This document shows, piece after piece, positions 1 to 8,656 of a DNA stretch of 64,000 nt. Origin of the DNA: Rhodoluna sp044372795 (GTDB taxonomy: Bacteria; Actinomycetota; Actinomycetes; Actinomycetales; Microbacteriaceae); contig JBILRF010000001.1 of the NCBI GenBank assembly GCA_044372795.1, positions 124,001-188,000 of the forward strand, given 5' to 3'. A program made the translations under genes and the position numbers. The notes below the pieces were generated by a model that was not told the origin of the DNA, searched no databases, and saw nothing but the letters and a program-made list of their open reading frames with translations. Each line of letters opens with the position of its first letter. The stretch's first letter is position 1.

Positions 1-230
1 TTTGCTACTGGAGCAAGTGAGTACTTGGCGTTGGGAGTTCCATCCGGTCTGCCTAGGTGGCTGATTACGATGACCTTAGCGCCACGCTCTAGAAGGTACT
101 TCAAAGTCGGAACTGATGCCAGGATTCGTCCATCGTCAGTAATTGTTGAACCATCAAGAGGAACGTTCAGATCACAACGGACAATAACCCGTTGGGAACT
201 TAGATCAGGTAAATCAGCTAAAGTGCGCAT
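1..230 (-). CDS. pgk: Phosphoglycerate kinase, N-terminal part (cut by window edge)
   Basis: The first 76 residues of phosphoglycerate kinase, which makes ATP from 1,3-bisphosphoglycerate in glycolysis. The N-terminus contains the family signature VIVRCDLNVPLD near residues 15-26, then TDDGRI and the substrate-site stretch VISHLGRPDG. The ATG at 230 lies 8 nt after the gap stop codon, so the two are almost certainly co-transcribed, as in most actinobacteria, where tpiA usually follows. The rest lies beyond the left edge. The fragment is intact as far as it goes. Confidence 0.95.
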   Translation of the reverse strand, partial: MRTLADLPDLSSQRVIVRCDLNVPLDGSTITDDGRILASVPTLKYLLERGAKVIVISHLGRPDGTPNAKYSLAPVA

Positions 231-238
231 CTAATGAA

Positions 239-1246
239 TTAGAGCTTCGCAGCAACAAGCTGAGTTAGTTCAACCAAACGGTTTGAGTAACCCCACTCGT
301 TGTCATACCAAGAAGAAAGCTTGACTGTAGTTCCACCGATAACGCGGACCAAACCAGCATCAAAGATTGATGAGTGTGGGTCAGTAACGATGTCGCTTGA
401 AACGATTTCGTCTTCGGTGTACATCAGAATGCCCTTCATGGCACCTGCTGCTGCAGCCTTGTAGGCTTCCTTGATTTCGTCGATAGTAACTTCAACCTTA
501 GAAACCAAAGTTAGGTCTGTGATTGATCCAGTTGGGACTGGGACACGAAGAGCGAAACCATCTAACTTACCCTTAAGCTCTGGAAGAACTAGGCCAAGAG
601 CTTTAGCGGCACCGGTTGATGAAGGAACAATGTTGATTGCTGCGGCTCTAGCACGACGTAGGTCGCTGTGTGGACCATCCTGAAGGTTCTGGTCCGCTGT
701 GTAAGCATGAACTGTTGTCATAAGACCATTCACAATGCCGAACTTGTCGTTGAAGACTTTGGCAAGAGGTGCCAGACAGTTAGTTGTGCAAGAAGCGTTA
801 GAGATGATGTGGTGGTTTGCTGGATCGTATAGGTGCTCGTTCACACCGATAACGAATGTGCCATCTTCACCAGTTGCAGGTGCTGAGATGATTACCTTCT
901 TAGCTCCAGCATCAATGTGCTTCTGAGCATCCTTGGCATCAGTAAATCGACCAGTTGATTCGATAACGATGTCAACGCCAAGATCTCCCCAACCTAGGTT
1001 TGCTGGGTCACGCTCTGCTAGGACCTTGATGGTAGTTCCGCCAACAATGATGTTCTGCCCTTCAACGCGAACATCCATGTTTAGACGCCCAGTTACAGAG
1101 TCATACTTTAGAAGGTGAGCCAGACCCTTAGGGTCGCTTAGGTCATTTACTGCAACGATCTCTAGGTCAGTTCCTTTTGCAAGCTCTGCTCTTAGGAAAT
1201 TGCGTCCAATTCGTCCAAATCCATTGATTCCAACGCGTGTGGTCAT
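239..1246 (-). CDS. gap: Glyceraldehyde-3-phosphate dehydrogenase, type I
   Basis: Converts glyceraldehyde 3-phosphate to 1,3-bisphosphoglycerate with NAD in the cytoplasm. The 335-residue protein starts with the Rossmann motif GINGFGRIGR. Asp35 after the second strand suggests NAD rather than NADP preference. The catalytic motif SNASCTTNC places the active-site cysteine at about residue 153. I chose the ATG at 1246 over an in-frame start at 1273: GGAG lies 8 nt upstream of 1246, and the extra nine residues match nothing in the family. It is followed by pgk after 8 nt and separated from sodA by a 95-bp spacer, so it may have its own promoter. Confidence 0.97.
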   Translation of the reverse strand: MTTRVGINGFGRIGRNFLRAELAKGTDLEIVAVNDLSDPKGLAHLLKYDSVTGRLNMDVRVEGQNIIVGGTTIKVLAERDPANLGWGDLGVDIVIESTGRFTDAKDAQKHIDAGAKKVIISAPATGEDGTFVIGVNEHLYDPANHHIISNASCTTNCLAPLAKVFNDKFGIVNGLMTTVHAYTADQNLQDGPHSDLRRARAAAINIVPSSTGAAKALGLVLPELKGKLDGFALRVPVPTGSITDLTLVSKVEVTIDEIKEAYKAAAAGAMKGILMYTEDEIVSSDIVTDPHSSIFDAGLVRVIGGTTVKLSSWYDNEWGYSNRLVELTQLVAAKL

Positions 1247-1310
1247 TGTTTTTACTCCATTTATTCTGAGCACCCTAAAGATGCATTTTTGAGGGGTTTT
1301 TGGCTTCTAA

Positions 1311-1328
1311 CCACTCAACGTTGGGTGG
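1311..1328. repeat. 18-bp near-perfect palindrome between sodA and gap
   Basis: CCACTCAAC followed directly by GTTGGGTGG, with one T-G mismatch, lies in the 95-bp spacer 13 bp beyond the sodA stop. It can form a short hairpin in either strand. No run of T follows on the minus strand, so a Rho-independent terminator for sodA is possible but weak. An operator for gap is an equally open alternative. Confidence 0.35.
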
Positions 1329-1341
1329 GATACCTATGATT

Positions 1342-1965
1342 CTAGGGTAGCAGAAGAGTAGATGTGTTCTGGCTAGCCTCTAGGAAGCGTGCCTGAACAT
1401 CAGCCCAGTTGACGATGTTCCAGAATGCTTTGACATACTCTGGCTTGACGTTCTGGTAGTCCAGGTAGAAGGCGTGCTCCCACATGTCCAGCATCAAAAG
1501 TGGGATTGATCCAACAGAAAGGTTGCCCTGGTGGTCGTATAGCTGCTCGATGATTAGCTTCTGACCCAGGATGTCCCAAACCAAGATTGACCAACCAGAA
1601 CCCTGAATTCCCAGTGCGCTAGCTGTGAAGTGTGCTCTGAATGCATCAAATGAACCAAAGTATTCATCGATGGCTGCCGCTAGTTCACCGGTTGGTTTAT
1701 CGCCACCTTCTGGTGACATGTTCTTCCAGAACACAGTGTGGTTTACGTGACCAGCTAGGTTGAAAGCCAAGTCCTTCTGGAACTTGTTTACCATGGTCAA
1801 ATCATTCTTGTCTCTGGCCTCGGCAAGAGCGTCCAATGCTGAGTTGGCTCCATTGACATAAGCCAAGTGGTGCTTATCGTGGTGCAACTCCATGATCTTT
1901 CCAGAGATGTTTGGCTCTAGTGCTCCGTAGTCGTAGCTTAGGTCTGGCAATACGTATTTACTCAT
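1342..1965 (-). CDS. sodA: Superoxide dismutase, Fe/Mn family
   Basis: Dismutates superoxide to oxygen and hydrogen peroxide. The protein is 207 residues, the usual length. The metal ligands are visible as His28 (in HHDKHH), His76 (in GHVNHTVFW), and Asp160 and His164 (in DMWEHAFYLDYQN). No signal peptide is present. As I recall, the mycobacterial Fe enzyme has His at position 145, and here DHQ places His145 in the equivalent spot, which leans towards iron or dual use; metal choice is inference. GGAG lies 8 nt before the ATG. The gene starts 13 nt after the whiA stop and sits between whiA and gap, unlike the Streptomyces and Mycobacterium order. Confidence 0.96.
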   Translation of the reverse strand: MSKYVLPDLSYDYGALEPNISGKIMELHHDKHHLAYVNGANSALDALAEARDKNDLTMVNKFQKDLAFNLAGHVNHTVFWKNMSPEGGDKPTGELAAAIDEYFGSFDAFRAHFTASALGIQGSGWSILVWDILGQKLIIEQLYDHQGNLSVGSIPLLMLDMWEHAFYLDYQNVKPEYVKAFWNIVNWADVQARFLEASQNTSTLLLP

Positions 1966-1978
1966 GAGGTTGCTCCTT

Positions 1979-2950
1979 CTAGTCGTTCTCTTGTGAATCT
2001 AATTCAGTGTTTGGAATTCCGCGCTCTGCTGCAACTTTATCCGCTAAAGCCAGCAATCTTCGAATGCGGCCAGCGATGGCGTCTTTAGTTAGTGGTGGAA
2101 CAGCTAGTCGGCCAAGGTCATCAAGGCTGGCATCGCGGTTGTTAAGTCTTAGCTCTCCAGCAACTCGAAGATGCTCTGGAATATCATCACCCAGAATCTC
2201 CATTGCACGCTTTACTCTTTGACCAGCAGCTACCGCAGCCTGAGCTGATCTCATTAGGTTGGCGTTATCAAAGTTAGCCAAGCGGTTCTGCTTGCCTCGA
2301 ACTTCACGTCTAACTCTTAGTTCTTCATACTTGAGAACTATGCCGTGAGCACCAACATGCTTCAAGATCTCAACAATTGCATCGCCTTCTCTAACCACAA
2401 CGCGGTAAACGCCTCTGGCTTCGCGAACCTTTGCGAAAACATCAAGCCTTCTAGCAATTCCGACAAGGGCCATCGCAGCTTCATTACCAGGAGCTGTGAT
2501 TTCAAGGGTTGCTGATCGTCCTGGGTCAGTTAGCGAACCGTGAGCAAGTATTGCTCCACGCCAAACAGCCTCAGCATCAGCTTTACTACCGGAAACAAGA
2601 GCTGCTGGTAGACCTCTTACAGGTCTGTTCTTTGTATCAATCAAGCCTGTTTGTCTGGCTAAAACTTCCGCATTATCAGTTACTTTGATGCGGTAGTGAG
2701 AGCTCTTTCTGATTCCCCCAGCAGATATAACTGCAAGTTCACTTTCCACTCCATAAACTTCAGCAAGGTCCTTACTTACTCGCCTAGCAACCTGAGCAGT
2801 GTCAACTTCAACCTCAACAACGATCTTTCCTGCAACCAGGTGCAGTCCGCCACAAAAACGCAGGATTGTCGCTAGCTCTGCTGCTCTGACCGTGCTCTTA
2901 GAAACTTCAACTCTGGCAAGCTCATCTTTCAGCTCTGCTGTTAATGCCAT
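1979..2950 (-). CDS. whiA: WhiA-family DNA-binding regulator
   Basis: WhiA proteins are conserved in Gram-positive bacteria. In Streptomyces WhiA is a transcription factor for sporulation septation, and in Bacillus it affects division and chromosome segregation. The 323-residue protein has the expected layout: an N-terminal pair of LAGLIDADG-like folds lacking nuclease activity (about 1-210) and a C-terminal helix-turn-helix (about 225-310, around LRLNNRDASLDDLGRL). The ATG lies 2 nt after the rapZ stop, so the pair is translationally close. This organism is unlikely to sporulate, so a role in division or growth is inferred. The yvcK gene that normally sits between rapZ and whiA is absent. 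Confidence 0.95.
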   Translation of the reverse strand: MALTAELKDELARVEVSKSTVRAAELATILRFCGGLHLVAGKIVVEVEVDTAQVARRVSKDLAEVYGVESELAVISAGGIRKSSHYRIKVTDNAEVLARQTGLIDTKNRPVRGLPAALVSGSKADAEAVWRGAILAHGSLTDPGRSATLEITAPGNEAAMALVGIARRLDVFAKVREARGVYRVVVREGDAIVEILKHVGAHGIVLKYEELRVRREVRGKQNRLANFDNANLMRSAQAAVAAGQRVKRAMEILGDDIPEHLRVAGELRLNNRDASLDDLGRLAVPPLTKDAIAGRIRRLLALADKVAAERGIPNTELDSQEND

Positions 2951-2952
2951 TA

Positions 2953-3828
2953 CTATTCTTTTCCTAGATCTCTGTGTTTAACGCTCACTTCAATGCCTTC
3001 AACTGAGCTAAGCCTTCTAGCAATCTCAATAGCAGTTGCTACTGAGCGATGCTTACCACCGGTGCAACCGATAGCAATAGAAACTCTCTTGCGGCTCTCT
3101 CGCAGGTATCCTTTGAGCATTGGAATCAATGCAGCAACATAGTTGTCAATGAACTCGACCGCACCCTCTTGTGACATGACAAACTCAGCTACTTCTTTGT
3201 CAGTGCCATTGAATGGACGCAACGATTCATTCCAATAAGGATTTGGAATAAATCTCATGTCGGCAATCATGTCTGCATCTGCAGGAGATCCATATTTAAA
3301 GCCAAAGCTTTGCACAATCAACTTCAGCTTGCTAGAGCTCTCTGAAGAGAAGTTCTCAGCAACTTTGGAACCAAGTTCGTAAATGTTCAGTTCACTGGAG
3401 TCGATGATGATATCCGCTTGCTCACGAAGAGGAAGTAGGCGCTTTCTTTCTAAAGCAATACCATCTGAGATCGTGCCATCACCTTGAAGAGGATGAGGTC
3501 TTCTTACTTGCTCAAACCTTTTAACCAGTGAAGCATCATTGGCTTCTAGGAATAGAACCTGGACATCAATGTTTCCCGACTGAAGAGAGCTAATGTGCTC
3601 ACTGAGATCATCAAATAAATCTCCACCGCGTGCATCAATAACGACAGCGAGTCTTGGTAATGCCTTATCTGAAATAGCGAAAAGCTCTGCCATCGGCTTG
3701 AGCATTTGTGGCGGTAGGTTATCGACTACGTACCAATCCATGTCTTCCAGAGCATTCGCTACAGTTGACCGACCAGCACCAGACATCCCAGTTACTACAA
3801 GTAACTCGTATGACTTTGAAGTGTTCAA
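2953..3828 (-). CDS. rapZ: RapZ/YvcJ-family nucleotide-binding protein
   Basis: A P-loop protein of the RapZ/YvcJ family; the E. coli homologue delivers small RNAs to RNase E, while the actinobacterial role is poorly defined. The Walker A motif GMSGAGRS is at residues 14-21, with arginine where many P-loops have lysine, as in other actinobacterial members. The C-terminal signature GCTGGKHRS is present near residues 254-262. The start is TTG at 3828, with AAAGG 6 nt upstream. An inverted repeat, TTAGA-N6-TCTAA (3847-3862), lies just upstream in the 78-bp gap after uvrC; its function is unknown. Confidence 0.93.
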   Translation of the reverse strand: MNTSKSYELLVVTGMSGAGRSTVANALEDMDWYVVDNLPPQMLKPMAELFAISDKALPRLAVVIDARGGDLFDDLSEHISSLQSGNIDVQVLFLEANDASLVKRFEQVRRPHPLQGDGTISDGIALERKRLLPLREQADIIIDSSELNIYELGSKVAENFSSESSSKLKLIVQSFGFKYGSPADADMIADMRFIPNPYWNESLRPFNGTDKEVAEFVMSQEGAVEFIDNYVAALIPMLKGYLRESRKRVSIAIGCTGGKHRSVATAIEIARRLSSVEGIEVSVKHRDLGKE

Positions 3829-3906
3829 CTCGGACCTTTCTGGTGCTTAGACTCAACTCTAACCACTTTGCGACACGCCCGAACTCCAAAAGGCAAAATA
3901 GAGGGT

Positions 3907-5766
3907 CTAATCCCCTGATTCAGCCAGTGTTTTGGCTATAGAAGCGGCCAAAACAGGCCCTATTCCCGCCACTTCGGCTATTTCATCAACGGTTGCAAGC
4001 TTGAGTCGTTTGGCTGATCCAAAGCGTCTGAGCAAGGCTGAGACCCTTTTATCACCAAGACCCTCGATTGAACCTAGCTCTGTGGCAATAGATGACTTTC
4101 GCTTAGTTCTCTGGGCAGTAATGGCAAAACGGTGGGCCTCGTCGCGAATTCGCTGCAACAAAAACAGCGCTTCCGAGCCTCTAGGCAGGATCACTGGGAA
4201 CGGGTTATTCGGAAGCCAGATCTCTTCGAGTCGTTTAGCAAGACCAATAACCGAGATGTCTGTTACTCCGCTGTCCTTGAGTGCCTTAGCTGCAGCATTG
4301 ACCTGAGGTTGACCACCATCAACAATCAAAAGCCCAGGTCGGTAACTGAACTTGTTGTCATTGTCTTCAATTCCAGAAACCAAATACTTCAATCGTCTTG
4401 TAAGAGTTTGATATAGCGATTCAGTGTCATCAGCTGAAGACTCGATATTGAACTTACGGTAGTGATTCTTCTTAGCTAGGCCATCTTCAAATACCACCAT
4501 TGAAGAAACAATTCCTGTGCCACCCAGGTGCGAGACGTCGAAACATTCAATACGAAGTGGCGCTGTTTCTAGCTGAAGCACTTTCTGAAGATCAGCAAGT
4601 GCTTCACTTCTGGCGCTAAAGTCTGCCGTGCGACGAAGTTTATAAAGTCCAAGAGCATGCCTAGCGTTAGTCAATGCGGTTTCCGCAAGAGCTCTCTTAT
4701 CTCCACGCTGCGGTATGCGAAGGTCTACCTTTGACCCTCTGATACCTGATAACCACTGTCCTAGAGCTTCAGGCTCACCTGGCAAAACTGGCACTAGAAC
4801 TTCTCTTGGAACATCTGAGGCAAATGTTGCATCCTTGCCGTAAACATTCTGTAGCAGATATTCAACTAACTCTGATTGGTCGCGCTCTAGTTCTTTATCA
4901 ACAACCCAACCCATGACACCACGAATACGCCCACCACGAACTCTAAACAGGCTTACCGCAGCCGCTAGTTCATCGTCGGCGATACCAAACAGATCAGCGT
5001 CTGTCTGATCGGTAAAAACAACAGTGCTCTTTTCAAGAACAGTTTCAAGAGCGTAGATACTGTCCCTAAGCTTTGCGGCCAGTTCAAAATTGCTTTCATC
5101 TGAGGCCTGAAGCATTCGAGCTCTTAATGAATCAACGTGAGTTTCATCACCGCTCTGCAAGAAATCTGAGAAGCCTTTGACAAGTTCCTTGTGCTTATCT
5201 GGCGTAACTCTTTGAACACAAGGAGCAGAACACTTCCCGATGTCCGCTAGAAGGCATGGTCGATTAGTTGATTTAGCGGTGTTATAAACACCTGATGAGC
5301 AAGAACGTATTGGGTAGACCTTCAAAAGACTGTCTAGTGTGTCTCTGATCGCCCAAGTCTTTGTGTATGGCCCAAAGTACTTTGCACCCTTGATGTCTCT
5401 GTTCCTGGTAATAAAAACCCTAGGAACTTTATCTGCGATCGTTAGAGCCAGATACGGGTAGGTCTTGTCGTCTTTGAAGCGAACATTGAAAGGAGGATTG
5501 AACTCTTTGATCCAAGTGAATTCAAGCTGGAGAGCTTCAAACTCTGTTTTTACAATCGTCCAGTTAACGTCTCTAGCTGAGAGAACCATTCGTCTGGTTT
5601 TCTCTTGCAAAGTATTTATCGGTGCAAAGTATGAGGTGAGTCTTGCTCTCAGGTTTTTAGCTTTACCGACGTATAGAACTCTCCCGTTTTCATCAAGGAA
5701 TCTATAGACCCCTGGATTGGTTGGGATCTCAGAGCTCTTAGGTCTAAAGCTAAGGTCGTTAGCCAT
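3907..5766 (-). CDS. uvrC: Excinuclease ABC subunit C
   Basis: UvrC makes the dual incisions of nucleotide excision repair after UvrB is loaded at the lesion. The 619-residue protein has a GIY-YIG domain (GVYRFLDENGRVLYVGKAKN, from about residue 19), a UVR helix-hairpin for UvrB contact (about 205-240, ESNFELAAKLRDSI), the RNase H-like C-terminal nuclease (about 400-540, IECFDVSHLGGTGIV, LLIVDGGQPQ) and two helix-hairpin-helix motifs at the end. The ATG at 5766 begins 2 nt after the uvrA stop. With uvrA and uvrB directly upstream, the full UvrABC set is in one block. Confidence 0.97.
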   Translation of the reverse strand: MANDLSFRPKSSEIPTNPGVYRFLDENGRVLYVGKAKNLRARLTSYFAPINTLQEKTRRMVLSARDVNWTIVKTEFEALQLEFTWIKEFNPPFNVRFKDDKTYPYLALTIADKVPRVFITRNRDIKGAKYFGPYTKTWAIRDTLDSLLKVYPIRSCSSGVYNTAKSTNRPCLLADIGKCSAPCVQRVTPDKHKELVKGFSDFLQSGDETHVDSLRARMLQASDESNFELAAKLRDSIYALETVLEKSTVVFTDQTDADLFGIADDELAAAVSLFRVRGGRIRGVMGWVVDKELERDQSELVEYLLQNVYGKDATFASDVPREVLVPVLPGEPEALGQWLSGIRGSKVDLRIPQRGDKRALAETALTNARHALGLYKLRRTADFSARSEALADLQKVLQLETAPLRIECFDVSHLGGTGIVSSMVVFEDGLAKKNHYRKFNIESSADDTESLYQTLTRRLKYLVSGIEDNDNKFSYRPGLLIVDGGQPQVNAAAKALKDSGVTDISVIGLAKRLEEIWLPNNPFPVILPRGSEALFLLQRIRDEAHRFAITAQRTKRKSSIATELGSIEGLGDKRVSALLRRFGSAKRLKLATVDEIAEVAGIGPVLAASIAKTLAESGD

Positions 5767-5768
5767 TT

Positions 5769-8630
5769 CTAGCTGAGAATTTCCTTGAGGAACTTACCGG
5801 TGTGAGATTTTGCAACCTTAGCAATCTGCTCTGGAGTTCCAGCGGCGACAACTTCGCCACCTCTGAACCCACCCTCAGGACCAATGTCAACAACCCAGTC
5901 AGAGCTCTTGATCACATCAAGGTTATGTTCAATCACAATTACAGTGTTGCCTTTGTCAACAAGACCATTAAGAACAAGCAAGAGCTTTCTAACATCCTCA
6001 AAGTGCAAACCAGTAGTTGGCTCATCAAGTACGTAGATGCTTCGACCGTATGAACGCTTCTGCAACTCAGTTGCTAGTTTGACTCGTTGAGCCTCACCAC
6101 CCGAAAGAGTTGTTGCGGACTGACCAAGTCGAACATAGCCAAGACCAACATCAACCAAAGTGTCTAGGTAACGTGCGATAGAAGTGATTGCTTGGAAGAA
6201 CTCTGCGGCTTCTGAGATTGGCATCTCCAATACTTCAGAGATTGATTTGCCCTTGTATTTCACCTGCAGAGTTTCACGGTTGTATCTAGCGCCGTGACAC
6301 ACCTCGCAAGAGACATAAACATCAGGCAGGAAGTTCATCTCAATCTTTAGGGTCCCATCACCACTACAGGCTTCACAGCGTCCACCCTTAACGTTGAAGG
6401 AGAATCTACCCTGCTGGTATCCCCTGGCCTTTGATTCCTGAGTATCAGCGAAGAGCTTGCGGATGTGATCAAACACACCGGTATAGGTAGCTGGGTTAGA
6501 GCGAGGTGTTCTACCGATTGGGTTCTGGTCAACGTGAACTACCTTGTCTAAGTGTTCTAGGCCTTCAACACGAGTGTGCTTTCCCGCTACACCCTTAGCT
6601 CCATTGAGTTTGTTTGCTAAAACCTCATAGAGAACATCGTTTACAAGTGATGACTTACCAGAACCACTAACCCCAGTTACTGCCGTAAAGGTTCCTAGCG
6701 GGAAGACAACGTCAATGTTCTTCAGGTTATTCTCACGTGCCCCAACAACTTTGATCTGACGAGTTGAATCTAAAGGTCTGCGCTTTTTAGGTGTCTCAAT
6801 AGCTTCTCGCCCACTAAGGAATGCTCCAGTGATGGAGTCTTTGTTAGTAAGAATCGACTTATAGCTTCCGCTGTGCACAACTTCACCACCGTGAATACCT
6901 GCACCAGGTCCAATGTCAACCAGCCAATCGGCAGCTTTGATGGTGTCTTCATCGTGCTCAACAACAATCAGGGTGTTACCAAGGTCACGAAGTTTGATTA
7001 ACGTATCAATCAAGCGCATGTTGTCTCTTTGGTGCAAACCAATACTTGGTTCATCCAGTACGTAGAGCACTCCAGTTAGACCTGCGCCGATTTGGGTCGC
7101 AAGACGAATTCTTTGAGCCTCTCCACCAGAGAGGGTAGCCGCGGCTCTTTCTAGGGAAAGATAATCAAGACCAACTGCAATAAGGAATTCAAGTCTAGAT
7201 CTAATCTCCCGCAGCACCTGGGCAGCAATCTTCTCATCACGCTTATCTAGTTTCAGCTTTTCAAAGAACATGAACGATTCGCCAAGGCTCATCACACAAA
7301 CATCAGCAATTGAGTTATCGCCTACCTTAACAGCCAATACTTCTGGGCGTAACCTCGCACCATTACAGTCAGGACAAGGTGTTTCTCTAAGGTACTCGGA
7401 CCACTTACCTCTAGCCCAGTCATTGTCAGCTTCAAGGTACTTACGTTCGATGTAGTTAAGCGCACCTTCAAAGCCAGTTGTGTATTTAAGTTCACGACCG
7501 TACTTGTTCTTCCACTTCATCTGCACTTCAAAGTTGTTACCGTAAAGAACAGCGTCTTGGATTTCCTCCGGAAGATCACACCAAGCTGTATCAAGTGAGA
7601 AGTCAAGATCTTTAGCAAGACCTGTGAGCAGTCTTGTGTAGTAGGTGAATAGACCTTTACCCTGAGTTGACCAAGGTCTGATAACTCCGCCGTTGATTGA
7701 TTCAGAAACATCGCCAATGATTAGCTCTTTATCAACTGCCATCTTCACGCCAAGACCCGAGCAAGCAGGACAAGCACCGAAAGGAGCATTGAAAGAGAAT
7801 GTTCTAGGTTCAATTTCAGTAAGGGCTAGCGTGTGCTCCTTAGGGCAGGACATTCTCTCGCTGAAGTTACGGTACTTCCCATCACCTTTGAGATCAACAA
7901 AGTCGATAGTCAATCGCCCGTTGGCTACTTTCAAAGCAGTTTCAATAGAGTCTGTTAATCGCTGAGTAATGTCTTCTTTAGCTACGAGTCTGTCGATGAC
8001 AACAGAGATGTCGTGTTTATAAGTTTTTCTGAGTGGTTTGGCGTCAGTTAGCTGAATGACTTCCCCATCAACTACAGCTCGTGCAAAACCTTGTGAGATA
8101 AGTTCTCGGAAGAGATCAGAGAATTCACCCTTCTTCTGGTCAACAACCTGCGCAAGGATCTGATACTTAGTGCCAGTCTTGAACTGCATGATTTGATCAA
8201 CAATTTGTTGAGCTGTCTGCTTAGTAATTCGCTCACCACATTCAGCACAGTGAGGTATACCGATTCTCGCCCAGAGCAATCTCAGGTAGTCATGGATCTC
8301 AGTAATCGTTCCCACTGTTGATCTAGGGTTACGGTTAGTTGACTTCTGGTCGATAGAAACCGCAGGGCTAAGTCCTTCAATGAAATCAACATCAGGACGG
8401 TCAACTTGACCCAAGAACTGTCTTGCATAAGCACTCAGCGATTCAACGTATCTACGCTGACCTTCAGCAAATATGGTGTCAAAGGCTAGGGAAGACTTAC
8501 CTGAGCCAGATAGCCCTGTAAAGACAACCATGGCGTTTTTGGGTATCTCAAGGTTCAGGTTCTTAAGGTTATGTACCCTGGCACCTTTGATGACTAGTTT
8601 GTCTTTAGTCGGAATGCTGATGTGTGGCAT
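5769..8630 (-). CDS. uvrA: Excinuclease ABC subunit A
   Basis: UvrA is the damage-scanning ABC ATPase of nucleotide excision repair and hands DNA to UvrB. The 953-residue protein has two ATPase modules: Walker A GLSGSGKSSL near residue 39 and GVSGSGKSSL near 650, each paired with an LSGGEAQR signature. Zinc-binding cysteine pairs occur at CAECGE, at CPACSG, and at CEACSG paired with CEVCHG. The length is normal. The ATG at 8630 lies 26 nt beyond the uvrB stop. No SOS-type operator was recognised in the short upstream gap, which is too small to show much. Confidence 0.98.
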   Translation of the reverse strand: MPHISIPTKDKLVIKGARVHNLKNLNLEIPKNAMVVFTGLSGSGKSSLAFDTIFAEGQRRYVESLSAYARQFLGQVDRPDVDFIEGLSPAVSIDQKSTNRNPRSTVGTITEIHDYLRLLWARIGIPHCAECGERITKQTAQQIVDQIMQFKTGTKYQILAQVVDQKKGEFSDLFRELISQGFARAVVDGEVIQLTDAKPLRKTYKHDISVVIDRLVAKEDITQRLTDSIETALKVANGRLTIDFVDLKGDGKYRNFSERMSCPKEHTLALTEIEPRTFSFNAPFGACPACSGLGVKMAVDKELIIGDVSESINGGVIRPWSTQGKGLFTYYTRLLTGLAKDLDFSLDTAWCDLPEEIQDAVLYGNNFEVQMKWKNKYGRELKYTTGFEGALNYIERKYLEADNDWARGKWSEYLRETPCPDCNGARLRPEVLAVKVGDNSIADVCVMSLGESFMFFEKLKLDKRDEKIAAQVLREIRSRLEFLIAVGLDYLSLERAAATLSGGEAQRIRLATQIGAGLTGVLYVLDEPSIGLHQRDNMRLIDTLIKLRDLGNTLIVVEHDEDTIKAADWLVDIGPGAGIHGGEVVHSGSYKSILTNKDSITGAFLSGREAIETPKKRRPLDSTRQIKVVGARENNLKNIDVVFPLGTFTAVTGVSGSGKSSLVNDVLYEVLANKLNGAKGVAGKHTRVEGLEHLDKVVHVDQNPIGRTPRSNPATYTGVFDHIRKLFADTQESKARGYQQGRFSFNVKGGRCEACSGDGTLKIEMNFLPDVYVSCEVCHGARYNRETLQVKYKGKSISEVLEMPISEAAEFFQAITSIARYLDTLVDVGLGYVRLGQSATTLSGGEAQRVKLATELQKRSYGRSIYVLDEPTTGLHFEDVRKLLLVLNGLVDKGNTVIVIEHNLDVIKSSDWVVDIGPEGGFRGGEVVAAGTPEQIAKVAKSHTGKFLKEILS

Positions 8631-8656
8631 TCGTACAGTTTAACCCCGTGAAAGAA

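Noticed and set aside
5769..8630. Two similar ABC modules in uvrA as a gene fusion or mobile insertion
   Set aside because: Tandem ATPase modules are the normal UvrA architecture.
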